Assembly (NCBI RefSeq): GCF_003259505.1
Contig: NZ_QLLK01000001.1
Coordinates: 620,001 to 684,000 of the forward strand
Source of the DNA: Algoriphagus yeomjeoni
GTDB lineage: Bacteria; Bacteroidota; Bacteroidia; Cytophagales; Cyclobacteriaceae
Direction of reading: 5' to 3'
DNA: 64,000 nt
Every line of letters begins with the position of its first letter. Position 1 is the stretch's first letter. Shown piece after piece: positions 36,917 through 44,441 of this stretch. The notes under the pieces are model-generated. The model was not told the origin of the DNA, did not search any database, and saw only the letters and a list, made by a program, of their open reading frames with translations. The translations under genes were made by a program, and so were the position numbers.

Positions 36917-37669
36917 TTACTTTTTAGGGTCTTCTTTTAGCTTAATGACGATCACTCCATTTTTCCCTTTTTCTCCGAAGGTGTCGATTGCTGCTTTGTC
37001 TTTTAGCACGTTGATGCTCTCAATATCATTTGGATTGATGTTACTGAAATCGGTGAATTCCTTCATTCCATTTTTTGTGTCCAGCATATAGAGTGGTGCG
37101 TTTTTTTGACTGGAGCCTACCGCCTTCAACACGATCTGCGGAGAAGGATTCGAACTGCTAGATACTGATCCATAAAGAGGCTTGCCTACTCTATAATTGG
37201 GGGTAAATCTTGTTTTAGGATTTGTAGAACTGACTGAATTAACGCCATACCCTACAATATTGACCCCATTTACTGTTTGCACCCGCTGGCCTTGCAGTAT
37301 TTCTTGTTGCTCTAAATTCAATTCGTTTTTGATAGAGACCATTGTGCTTAGCTGTTGCTTTTTCAGGGAGTTCTCCAAAGCCAACACTTTGTCCATTTGC
37401 TTTTGGACAGCTACTTCATCGATCTTGGTTTGATCCAGAAGTTCCTTGAGTTTCAGTGTGGCATCATCGAGATCCCATTTCATTGAGCTGAACTTACCGG
37501 CGTTTTCACTGTGAATTTTTTTGATCGTGGTGGCTTGCGCATCGGTCAATTCCAGTTCTTTTCGTAGCTCCATAACTCTATCCACGGAGTAGATGTTTTT
37601 TTGAAATAAATCCTGTGCATTTACAAAACCTGCATGTAGCATCAGGTATAAAAGAAGTATGTTTTTCAT
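36917..37669 (-). CDS. Secreted Spy/CpxP-like helical protein with a TonB-plug-like C-terminus
   Basis: A signal peptide (MKNILLLYLMLHAGFVNAQ) is followed by a helical region to about residue 125 with the LTDAQATTIKKIHSEN pattern (LTxxQ-like). This resembles periplasmic Spy/CpxP metal-sensing chaperones. The C-terminal part ends INPNDIESINVLKDKAAIDT-FGEKGKNGVIVIKLK, the same wording as the plug of SusC/TonB-dependent proteins (compare the SusC gene at 57972, SPSDIESYSVLRDAASAAIY). The gene is third after an ECF sigma factor and its probable anti-sigma. It may be the envelope-stress sensor of that system. Confidence 0.7.
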   Translation of the reverse strand: MKNILLLYLMLHAGFVNAQDLFQKNIYSVDRVMELRKELELTDAQATTIKKIHSENAGKFSSMKWDLDDATLKLKELLDQTKIDEVAVQKQMDKVLALENSLKKQQLSTMVSIKNELNLEQQEILQGQRVQTVNGVNIVGYGVNSVSSTNPKTRFTPNYRVGKPLYGSVSSSSNPSPQIVLKAVGSSQKNAPLYMLDTKNGMKEFTDFSNINPNDIESINVLKDKAAIDTFGEKGKNGVIVIKLKEDPKK

Positions 37670-37680
37670 TTTAGGGTCGT

Positions 37681-37992
37681 TTAATATTCTGTCAACAAGG
37701 AAGCAGTAGGGGATTCCCAGGTATCCAGGAATGTGCTTTCTTCGATAGTGAAATGTTGATTTTGATTTTCATCCTCAACTAGCGTTATAATTACTACTTC
37801 AGGAGTTGAGCTTTCTGTAGGTACTGGTTTTTGGATAAATAGAAATGCAAAGATGATAGACGCAGCTATCCCTGCTGGAATCCAAAAACTGAATTTTCCT
37901 GTTTTGACTTCTGGGAAAACTGGGATTTCGATTTGCTCATCCTGCTTTTTCATCTGGTCAAAAAACCGTTCTAATTGTTCGTTATTTTCCAT
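37681..37992 (-). CDS. Single-span membrane protein, probable anti-sigma factor
   Basis: This 103-aa protein has a cytosolic N-terminus (MENNEQLERFFDQMKKQDEQ), one membrane helix (FSFWIPAGIAASIIFAFLFI) and a short acidic periplasmic tail. It overlaps the ECF sigma gene by 11 nt, a typical sigma/anti-sigma arrangement. It lacks the zinc-binding HxxxCxxC motif, so it is not a ZAS-type anti-sigma; the assignment is from context. Confidence 0.65.
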   Translation of the reverse strand: MENNEQLERFFDQMKKQDEQIEIPVFPEVKTGKFSFWIPAGIAASIIFAFLFIQKPVPTESSTPEVVIITLVEDENQNQHFTIEESTFLDTWESPTASLLTEY

Positions 37993-38476
37993 ATTCTTCC
38001 TGGAGTTGAACTTTGGTAATTAATTCCTTGAGTTTCTTTTTCCCGCGATCATAATGAGTTCTCGCAGTTCCTAAGCCGATTTGTAGGATTTCGGCACTTT
38101 GCGCAATGGTCAACTGATGATAAAAAACCATCAAAATCACTTCGCGCTGCATCTCTGGTAAGCGCTTGATTATCCCCTCATAATCAGTTGAGTCCACCTC
38201 TTCATGAATCTCTACCGGGTCATATGAATCAGCAAGCGAAACGACTTTTCCAGATTTCCTGTGTTCATCGATCGCCGTATATCTGATGATAGAAAAGAGC
38301 CAAGTTTTAGCTTTTGATGCATCCTTTAGCTTAGCTTGTCCCTCCAGAATCTTCAAATATGTCTGCTGAAGCACATCCTTGGCCATCTCATCCTCAAAAG
38401 AGCAACATTGCCTAGCCCAGAGGTATGCATCCCTATGGTGGGCTTTTAAGATATGATCTAGCTGGTTGCGATTCAT
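37982..38476 (-). CDS. RNA polymerase ECF-type sigma-70 factor
   Basis: This 164-aa protein has region 2 (AKDVLQQTYLKILEGQAKLK, then TWLFSIIRYTAIDEHRK) and region 4 (LPEMQREVILMVFYHQLTIA followed by QSAEILQIGLGTARTHYDRG-KKKL). It directs transcription of an envelope-response set, most likely including its own operon with the anti-sigma-like and Spy-like genes. No conserved target promoter was identified. Confidence 0.92.
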   Translation of the reverse strand: MNRNQLDHILKAHHRDAYLWARQCCSFEDEMAKDVLQQTYLKILEGQAKLKDASKAKTWLFSIIRYTAIDEHRKSGKVVSLADSYDPVEIHEEVDSTDYEGIIKRLPEMQREVILMVFYHQLTIAQSAEILQIGLGTARTHYDRGKKKLKELITKVQLQEEYGK

Positions 38477-38542
38477 TTACATCCGTTAGTCGGGGGATGG
38501 GGGTAATATATGACAGAGTGGATTGAAAAATTTCAAGATTTT

Positions 38543-38587
38543 AAAATTGGAAAATTGTATTGACGAAATTATCAATTTTCCAATTTT
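38543..38587. repeat. Perfect 15-bp inverted repeat between the barrel gene and the sigma gene
   Basis: AAAATTGGAAAATTG (38543-38557) and CAATTTTCCAATTTT (38573-38587) are perfect inverse copies around a 15-nt loop. The right arm codes for the last residues of the outer-membrane protein on the minus strand and contains its stop. Confidence 0.85.
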
Positions 38588-39255
38588 CCAATTTTCGAAT
38601 CTTTGATCCTAAACAAGTACGCCAAGGTAAACTCCAAGTTCGTGGAGTTCATGTCGAAAATACGTTCTTGACCTTCTGGATTGGTAAAGTCATAGCCAAA
38701 TCGTACTTCTCCAGCCAAGGTGCTTTTCCCAAAAAGTTTGGAAATACCTGCTCCTGCGGTGAGGCCATACATGATTTTTCGTGGTTTGTCATCTACACCT
38801 CCATAGGTCGGGATTTCCGGCGGACTTGCATCAGCGTATTCTCTTCTGATGTCCTTTGCTTGAAGCATGTAGCCAAGATGTGGGCCTGCTTTGATCTGAA
38901 ATCTTCCAGATCTGCCGATGAAAAAGCTGGAAAGAATAGGGATTTTCAGGTAATCAAACTGAGTTTCATTGACTAATGCAGGCTCTATATCTTCATCTGA
39001 AATCTGCGCGAATCCTAAGCGCAAAAACTGAAGATTGACTTCGATTCCTGCGTTTTTTGCATTGAAATGTTCAAAAACCAAGGCAAAAGTAGGTGCTCCG
39101 ATTCCTTCAACTGAAATTCCACGGGTGCTGGGGGTAGGCCGATAAGAATAGGTGGAGGTAGTGTAGCCGCCGCGAATTCCGACACTGGTTTGTGCCAGCG
39201 CAGCTAAAGAGGATAAAATAAAAATGCCCGTTAGCAAAACTCTGTTCATGCCCAA
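38572..39255 (-). CDS. PorT-family outer-membrane beta-barrel protein
   Basis: This 227-aa protein has a signal peptide (MGMNRVLLTGIFILSSLAALAQ) and barrel strands: TSVGIRGGYTTSTYSY, PTFALVFEHFNAKNAGIEVN, YLKIPILSSFFIGRSGRFQIK-AGPHLGYML, YGLTAGAGIS, STLAGEVRFGYDFTN. YLKIPIL and GPHLGYML are hallmarks of the PorT/OMP_b-brl_2 group. The very end (SKIGKLEN) is encoded by an AT-rich inverted repeat and runs past the last barrel strand (LEFTLAYLFRI), so it is probably a neutral tail. Confidence 0.85.
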   Translation of the reverse strand: MGMNRVLLTGIFILSSLAALAQTSVGIRGGYTTSTYSYRPTPSTRGISVEGIGAPTFALVFEHFNAKNAGIEVNLQFLRLGFAQISDEDIEPALVNETQFDYLKIPILSSFFIGRSGRFQIKAGPHLGYMLQAKDIRREYADASPPEIPTYGGVDDKPRKIMYGLTAGAGISKLFGKSTLAGEVRFGYDFTNPEGQERIFDMNSTNLEFTLAYLFRIKDSKIGKLEN

Positions 39256-39334
39256 AAGTAAGTAATTAAAGATTTTGTCGGATTTTATTTAACGTTTTCT
39301 GAGATAATCATACTTCATCAATGATGTACCTACG

Positions 39335-39361
39335 AAAAGAGCTCCACAGGGGAGCTCTTTT
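39335..39361 (-). terminator. Rho-independent terminator after the gltX/small-gene unit
   Basis: AAAAGAGCTCC and GGAGCTCTTTT form an 11-bp stem with a 5-nt loop, 30 nt beyond the stop of the 64-aa gene on the minus strand. Confidence 0.85.
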
Positions 39362-39390
39362 AAATGAATAAGATCCTAAATCAGGAAGTT

Positions 39391-39585
39391 TTATTCTTTT
39401 TTATCAGATTTCAAATCATCTCTATCCTTTAGCTTCTTGTCTTCCACATTCTTGTTGAGAAACTCGTTGATTTTGTCAATAGAAAAGGAAGAGGAAATCT
39501 CGCCAAAGGAATTTATGTTCATTTTGAAGCCGTTTAAGTCTTCATGAACTTTAGGGTCTTCGTTTTTCTTTTTCTTCTTAGTCAT
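39391..39585 (-). CDS. Small charged hypothetical protein (64 aa)
   Basis: The N-terminus is very basic (MTKKKKKNEDPKVHEDLNGF), the centre is FKMNINSFGEISSSFSIDKI, and the tail alternates charges (KDRDDLKSDKKE). It has no membrane segment or cysteine. It starts 11 nt after gltX and ends at a terminator, so it is cotranscribed with gltX. I recall similar short proteins next to gltX-like genes in Cytophagales, but the function is unknown. Confidence 0.72.
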   Translation of the reverse strand: MTKKKKKNEDPKVHEDLNGFKMNINSFGEISSSFSIDKINEFLNKNVEDKKLKDRDDLKSDKKE

Positions 39586-39596
39586 AGCTTAGGTGT

Positions 39597-41135
39597 TTAG
39601 CTTATTACATCTAAAGTTGCTAACGCAAATCTAATTCGCTTAGCCACATCTTCAGTTCCTAAAATAGCAAAAATCTCCATCAAATCCGGTCCTGCGCCTA
39701 CACCAGTTACAGCCAGACGGACGGCTTGCATGGATTTTCCTAATTTTAATTCCTTCGCTTCAGCAGTTTCTCCAAGCAATGCTTTAGCTTTTTCGGCATC
39801 GAAATCACCAGTAAAACCTTCAAGCGTCTCTGCATATGCAGTAAGTATGGTCACGGCATCTGCATTCCATCTTTTACCCGCAATATCCTGGTCAAATTCC
39901 GTAGGAGCTTCCACCACAAATCTACTTCCTTGCCAAATTTCTGAAGGGAAGGTCACACGCTCTTTCATCAAAGCTACTAGGGCTTCTGCTGTGTCCTGAA
40001 TAATAGTCACTCCTTCCTTAGCCGCATCGGCGATCACATAAGGAGCCAATTCTGCATTTGTTTTGGCTCTCAAATACTGCTCGTTGAACCACTTTGCTTT
40101 CGCGATATCAAACTTAGTCCCTGACTTGCCGATTCGCTCCACAGAGAAAGCTTCAATTAATTCTTCCAAAGTGAAAATTTCTCGATCATCACCTGGATTC
40201 CAGCCTAAGAAAGCCAAGAAATTCAAAAAAGCATCTGACAAATAACCTTGCTCACGGAAGCCAGCTGCTGTATCGCCATCGATCTTATTTTCCCAATTCA
40301 AAGGAAAAACCGGAAAGCCCAGCTTATCTCCATCACGCTTGGAAAGCTTTCCGTTTCCGTCAGGCTTGAGCAAAAGAGGCAAGTGAGCAAACTCAGGCAT
40401 GGTGTCTTCCCAGCCAAAGAATTTGTAAAGCAACACGTGCAAAGGAGCAGATGGGAGCCATTCTTCTCCACGGATCACGTGTGTAATCTTCATCAAATGA
40501 TCATCTACGATATTTGCCAAATGGTAAGTTGGCATCCCGTCAGATTTCATTAATACTTTGTCGTCTAGTGTAGCAGACTGCACCATCACCCAGCCACGGA
40601 TCATGTCATTTAGACGTACTTCTTCTTTTCGTGGGATCTTCACTCGGATTACGTACGGATCGCCAGATTCCAATCTTGCTTTCACTTCTTCTTCTGAAAG
40701 CGTCAGCGAATTTTTCATCTGAGTTCTCGTGATGCTATTGTATTGAGGCTGAACTACCCGAGCAGCAGTCAGTCGCTCACGCATGGCTTCCAGCTCTTCA
40801 GAAGTGTCAAAAGCATAATAAGCATGACCTGCCTCTACCAAGTCCAATGCGTATTGCATGTAGCTAGGCTTGCGCTCAGACTGGCGATAAGGCGCGCAGT
40901 CACCTGGATTCCATGGGCTTTCGTCAGGAGAAATTCCTAGCCAAGCTAATGACTCTTGAATGTAAGCTTCAGCGCCTGGAACAAAACGGGCTTGATCGGT
41001 ATCTTCAATTCTTAGAAGGAATTTTCCGCCCATTTTGCGGGCAAAAAGGTAATTGTAAAGTGCGGTACGAACACCGCCAATATGTAAAGGCCCAGTCGGT
41101 GACGGGGCGAATCTTACGCGAACTTCTCTACTCAT
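39597..41135 (-). CDS. gltX: Glutamyl-tRNA synthetase
   Basis: This 512-aa class I aminoacyl-tRNA synthetase charges tRNA-Glu. The HIGH motif appears as PSPTGPLHIGGVRTALYNYL and KMSKS as GKLSKRDGDKLGFPV. RIEDTDQARF and MPTYHLANIVDDHLMKITHV are typical of GluRS. The C-terminal anticodon-binding helices end ETAEAKELKLGKSMQAVRLA and VTGVGAGPDL, where the glutamate-specific fold is expected. It is followed by a small conserved gene on the same transcript. Confidence 0.97.
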   Translation of the reverse strand: MSREVRVRFAPSPTGPLHIGGVRTALYNYLFARKMGGKFLLRIEDTDQARFVPGAEAYIQESLAWLGISPDESPWNPGDCAPYRQSERKPSYMQYALDLVEAGHAYYAFDTSEELEAMRERLTAARVVQPQYNSITRTQMKNSLTLSEEEVKARLESGDPYVIRVKIPRKEEVRLNDMIRGWVMVQSATLDDKVLMKSDGMPTYHLANIVDDHLMKITHVIRGEEWLPSAPLHVLLYKFFGWEDTMPEFAHLPLLLKPDGNGKLSKRDGDKLGFPVFPLNWENKIDGDTAAGFREQGYLSDAFLNFLAFLGWNPGDDREIFTLEELIEAFSVERIGKSGTKFDIAKAKWFNEQYLRAKTNAELAPYVIADAAKEGVTIIQDTAEALVALMKERVTFPSEIWQGSRFVVEAPTEFDQDIAGKRWNADAVTILTAYAETLEGFTGDFDAEKAKALLGETAEAKELKLGKSMQAVRLAVTGVGAGPDLMEIFAILGTEDVAKRIRFALATLDVIS

Positions 41136-41388
41136 GGATTTCTATTTCAATACCCTCACCTGTAAAATGGAGAGCTTGTTTTGATTTTGTGGTCAGGGGG
41201 CAAAGATAAGGAAATGTGGTGGAAGCGGATGGTTAATGAATCAAGAACTTGAGGGGCAACAAAATTATAAAATGAGTTAAAATGGGTAGAAAATTTTGTG
41301 AACCTATTGTTTTTTACTGATATAATTAAGAGGTTATTAGACGCTTTCAGCTAGTCAACCAAAATAAATTTTATGAAAAACATTTCTA

Positions 41389-41397
41389 CCCCCCCCC
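41389..41397 (+). repeat. Homopolymeric C9 tract upstream of the metallopeptidase lipoprotein gene
   Basis: Nine consecutive C residues lie 16 nt after an ATG (41373) and 31 nt before the annotated start (41428). The ATG at 41373 now runs into TAG at 41415; with eight C's it would be in frame with the lipoprotein gene with no stop. Confidence 0.85.
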
Positions 41398-41427
41398 TCT
41401 GGCAAAAATCTAGTTAGAATAAGTTTT

Positions 41428-42981
41428 ATGCGGCTTCTGTTCTTTATGATCGCAGCAAATTTTATGATCACTTCTTGTATTAATGAAGAACCGGATATTC
41501 CACTTGATGAATTCAGTAAAAACAAAGAGACTGTCCTAGTCAAAAATTGGTTTAATGACAACAAGACTACCTTAAGATTGCCCATGGGCGGAACTAACTT
41601 CCGAACAGAATCCCAAGAGCTGATCCTGCCATTTTTCGAAAAGGAACCTGATTGGAACAAGTTTCATCACTATTATTTTCCTGATGGAAGGGAAGTCTTT
41701 GAGATCAATCTGGATAATGACGAATTCTATATTCCTTCTTCATCTGAGGATGAGAATACCCTAAAGAATGGAGCTATTCAAAATATCATGTTTGTGAAAG
41801 ATCCTTTAGAAGAATGTTTTGATCCCTTGATTGTACGCTACTTTCCAGATGATGCTTCTTCGGCAAGGGATTTTAACGATCTCTATTACTTGGCAATCGA
41901 TGAGAAATGGAGTGGGTGGATAGATCTCTTTTCCTACGATGAGCATCATCTGATAGGATTTAGAATTGATCAAGGGACAAAGGTCTCATCTAGAACGCTA
42001 TCGCAGGAAAGCCAACTAGGATCAGAATCTTCATCTAGTGCAAAGATGGTTTATGAATGTACTGAGACCATTACAGACTGGTATCAGATCACGACTGTAG
42101 CAGGTAGCAGCTCTTCATTAGAGTATCTTGACACTACCTTTTCTAAGGAATGCGAATGGGTTGATATGGGAGGTGGGCCTACTGGTGATGGTGTTGTTGG
42201 CGGAGGTGGAGGTAGTAGTCCTTCTGGCCCTAACCCTTATATTCCGCCTGTTATACCTGCTCCAAAACTTATAATTGAGATTGATTTAACTGTTGCAAAA
42301 CACCCACGAGTCAATTGTATAGTAGGAAAACTTCAAATGTCAGATTTTGTGCAGGGTATTGCGTCTTTTGTGAAAACTGGAGATTTGACAAGGAATTCAG
42401 TGATTAAGCTCGGTTCCCTAGGGATTAATGGACCCAATGGTCATACAAAGATGAAGTCAGGCGGAATTATTGAAATTACAATTAACAGAGATAATTTAGA
42501 TAAGCGTTCTGATTTGGTAATAGCAAGGACTATTCTTCATGAACTTACCCATGCGGAAATATATGCCGCACTTAAGGCTAACGGAGAAACGGCCTTGGAT
42601 GGGGATTTTGGGAAAAATTTTGACAAATTTATCAATGTATTCTATGGGTCAGATGATTTTAATCTGGGTGGAGATCAGCATCATCGTTATATGGCCGAGA
42701 ATCTGATGGGTAAAATGAGTGAAGCTTTAATGAATATTCACAATTATCAGTTTCCTCAAGATTACCAGAGTTTGAATGACCTAGTGAAAAGAAATGGCGA
42801 TTATCCAAATGGAGTAACAGTTGAGTTTTATAAGAATATATTTTGGAGTGGGTTTAAGGATACTTTTGCTTTCGCCCAGATGGAGGAAATAAAGACTAAT
42901 TTTCCAATTTCTTCGCCTTATGAAAAATTTGCGAGAGATCAATATACTTCAACATTATTGACAAAAACATGTGGCAATTAA
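41428..42981 (+). CDS. Lipoprotein with Gly-rich linker and C-terminal HELTH metallopeptidase-like domain
   Basis: This 517-aa protein begins with a short lipoprotein signal (MRLLFFMIAANFMITSC, Cys17, then INEEPD, an acidic start that fits surface-exported Bacteroidota lipoproteins). Residues 20-245 are a conserved-looking N-terminal module with a Cys-bounded piece (YECTETITDWYQITTVAGSS to KECEW). A Gly/Pro-rich linker (GGGGGSSPSGPNPYIPPVIP) follows. The C-terminal domain has H371-E-L-T-H375 in RTILHELTHAEIY and a later DQHHRYMAENLMGK that may give the third ligand. The next gene overlaps by 13 nt. The layout is like polymorphic toxins; no function is proven. Confidence 0.78.
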   Translation: MRLLFFMIAANFMITSCINEEPDIPLDEFSKNKETVLVKNWFNDNKTTLRLPMGGTNFRTESQELILPFFEKEPDWNKFHHYYFPDGREVFEINLDNDEFYIPSSSEDENTLKNGAIQNIMFVKDPLEECFDPLIVRYFPDDASSARDFNDLYYLAIDEKWSGWIDLFSYDEHHLIGFRIDQGTKVSSRTLSQESQLGSESSSSAKMVYECTETITDWYQITTVAGSSSSLEYLDTTFSKECEWVDMGGGPTGDGVVGGGGGSSPSGPNPYIPPVIPAPKLIIEIDLTVAKHPRVNCIVGKLQMSDFVQGIASFVKTGDLTRNSVIKLGSLGINGPNGHTKMKSGGIIEITINRDNLDKRSDLVIARTILHELTHAEIYAALKANGETALDGDFGKNFDKFINVFYGSDDFNLGGDQHHRYMAENLMGKMSEALMNIHNYQFPQDYQSLNDLVKRNGDYPNGVTVEFYKNIFWSGFKDTFAFAQMEEIKTNFPISSPYEKFARDQYTSTLLTKTCGN

Positions 42982-43400
42982 TCGTATTTATTCAAATCTG
43001 GTTTCTATTGCAATTACCTACTCCTGATTATGTAGTGTTGATTATAAATGACTGCAAGCTTGCCAAATATGTTAGTAGGGGAGAAAGCCCAGAGCGGTTT
43101 TTTATAACTCTAGATTATAAAGATGAAAGAAAATTGATTTTGGTAGGACATGATTATTTAGATCAGACTGATATGCCGTCCACGATGAGTATGAGTTTTG
43201 CTGAAATACAGCAAAGAGATCCATTATATACCTCTGATCTAAAGACTTTCGAAGCCTGGGCAAATCAGGTAGCCTATAGAAAAGATGAAAAAAAGATTTT
43301 TATCCTCCTTTCAAAAGACTATTGCTCTGGAAATCGGTTTATAACAAATCAGCAATTTACACTTTATGAAGTAAATGTTCTATTACAGCATGATGAGTGA
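42969..43400 (+). CDS. Small exported paralogue 1 of the metallopeptidase locus (143 aa)
   Basis: An N-terminal hydrophobic segment (MWQLIVFIQIWFLLQLPTPD) acts as a signal peptide or anchor. The mature part has two conserved cysteines, in IINDCKLAKYV and LSKDYCSGNRF, likely forming a disulfide, and ends FTLYEVNVLLQHDE. It starts inside the metallopeptidase gene (13-nt overlap), so translation is coupled. The closest relative is the gene at 43846. I do not recognise a named family. A periplasmic inhibitor or immunity role is inferred from position only. Confidence 0.72.
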   Translation: MWQLIVFIQIWFLLQLPTPDYVVLIINDCKLAKYVSRGESPERFFITLDYKDERKLILVGHDYLDQTDMPSTMSMSFAEIQQRDPLYTSDLKTFEAWANQVAYRKDEKKIFILLSKDYCSGNRFITNQQFTLYEVNVLLQHDE

Positions 43401-43424
43401 TCTGTCAGAAACATTGAAGAAGCT

Positions 43425-43841
43425 ATGTGGAAATTAAGTTTAGTAATAATTTTCTTTTGGGCAATAAATCAAGAGCACATAAATCATAAGATAATTGTTC
43501 TTGACAATTGTACTAAGTGGAAGCAGGCTTACATATCTAAAGAGCCAGGGGAATTTGCGATAGTTAATGATTTTGACTATAATAATCCTGTCCTTCTAAG
43601 TAATGTAGCGCACCTTGGATCCCCCATGGAGGTCAGGACTATTACATTAAAGGATGTAATCAATATTAAAGAATATGTATCGAGTTCGGAATAATCTAAT
43701 GAAGACTGGATGAAGTTTGAACAAGAGGGTATAAAGGTTTTTATAATTCACCCTGATGATTATTGCTCAGGAAAGCGATTTGAATATAACCACGTATTTA
43801 AGCTTTACGAGATTCGGATTCAAGTGACGCGGGACGAATAA
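43425..43841 (+). pseudogene. Small exported paralogue 2, interrupted by an in-frame stop
   Basis: From ATG 43425 (MWKLSLVIIFFWAINQEHIN) the frame stops at TAA 43692-43694 after 89 codons. The same frame then continues without further stops to TAA 43839-43841. The downstream part reads KFEQEGIKVFIIHPDDYCSG followed by KRFEYNHVFKLYEIRI, matching DYCSG and LYEV of paralogues 1 and 3. Full length would be 138 aa, like its siblings. One substitution is enough to explain it. It may be a decaying copy; the 89-aa fragment lacks the second cysteine. Confidence 0.82.
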
Positions 43842-43845
43842 AACC

Positions 43846-44268
43846 ATGTGGAAATTAATCTTACTACTATTATTCTGGTTTCTACCTCAATTACCTACTT
43901 CTGATTATGTAGTGTTGATCGTGGATGATTGTCAGCTTGCTAAGTATGTAGAGAGAGGTGAAAATCCAAAAAGATTCTTTATTGCGCTGCATTATAAAGA
44001 CGAAAGAGGGTTGGTTACTCTTGGTCATAACTATATATATCCTGAAGATAAGCCTGCCACCATGACTATGAGCTATCCCAAAATACTGCAGAGTAATCCG
44101 ATATTTACTTCAGACATCAATGATTTATTATCATGGGCAAAACTGGCAATAAATAAAAAAAAGATATTTATTCTTCTCTCAAGTGACTATTGCTCCGGAA
44201 AGCGTTTTGTGTCAAATCAATCATTTATGCTATATGAAGTAAAGATTGGGCTAGAGCTTAATGAGTAA
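43846..44268 (+). CDS. Small exported paralogue 3 of the metallopeptidase locus (140 aa)
   Basis: MWKLILLLLFWFLPQLPTSD is the signal/anchor, and the mature part carries IVDDCQLAKYVERGENPKRF, YKDERGLVTLGHNYI, KKIFILLSSDYCSGKRF and FMLYEVKIGL. It aligns along its whole length with paralogue 1 (shared DYVVLI, DC.LAKYV.RGE.P.RFFI, YKDER, DYCSG). It begins 4 nt after paralogue 2 and is the last gene before a terminator. Confidence 0.72.
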   Translation: MWKLILLLLFWFLPQLPTSDYVVLIVDDCQLAKYVERGENPKRFFIALHYKDERGLVTLGHNYIYPEDKPATMTMSYPKILQSNPIFTSDINDLLSWAKLAINKKKIFILLSSDYCSGKRFVSNQSFMLYEVKIGLELNE

Positions 44269-44273
44269 AACAG

Positions 44274-44304
44274 GTGGTTCTCCTTTTTCGGAGGAACCCC
44301 TTTT
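44274..44304 (+). terminator. Terminator of the metallopeptidase/paralogue operon
   Basis: GGTTCTCC (44276-44283) pairs with GGAGGAACC (44290-44298) with one bulged base, then CCTTTT. Confidence 0.7.
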
Positions 44305-44441
44305 AAGAATTGTGGTTTTTTATTCTGAACTCTTATTACCTCTGCGTGTTTATTTGCAAGGAAAAGTAGCTTGAAGGCAATCGATAGAATTCATAAAGCC
44401 CTAACTTTACCTCACCAACCTACTATTAAAATCACAAGCTT

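Noticed and set aside
41355..41660. Minus-strand open frame across the C9 tract and lipoprotein start
   Set aside because: Low-complexity translation antisense to a supported gene.
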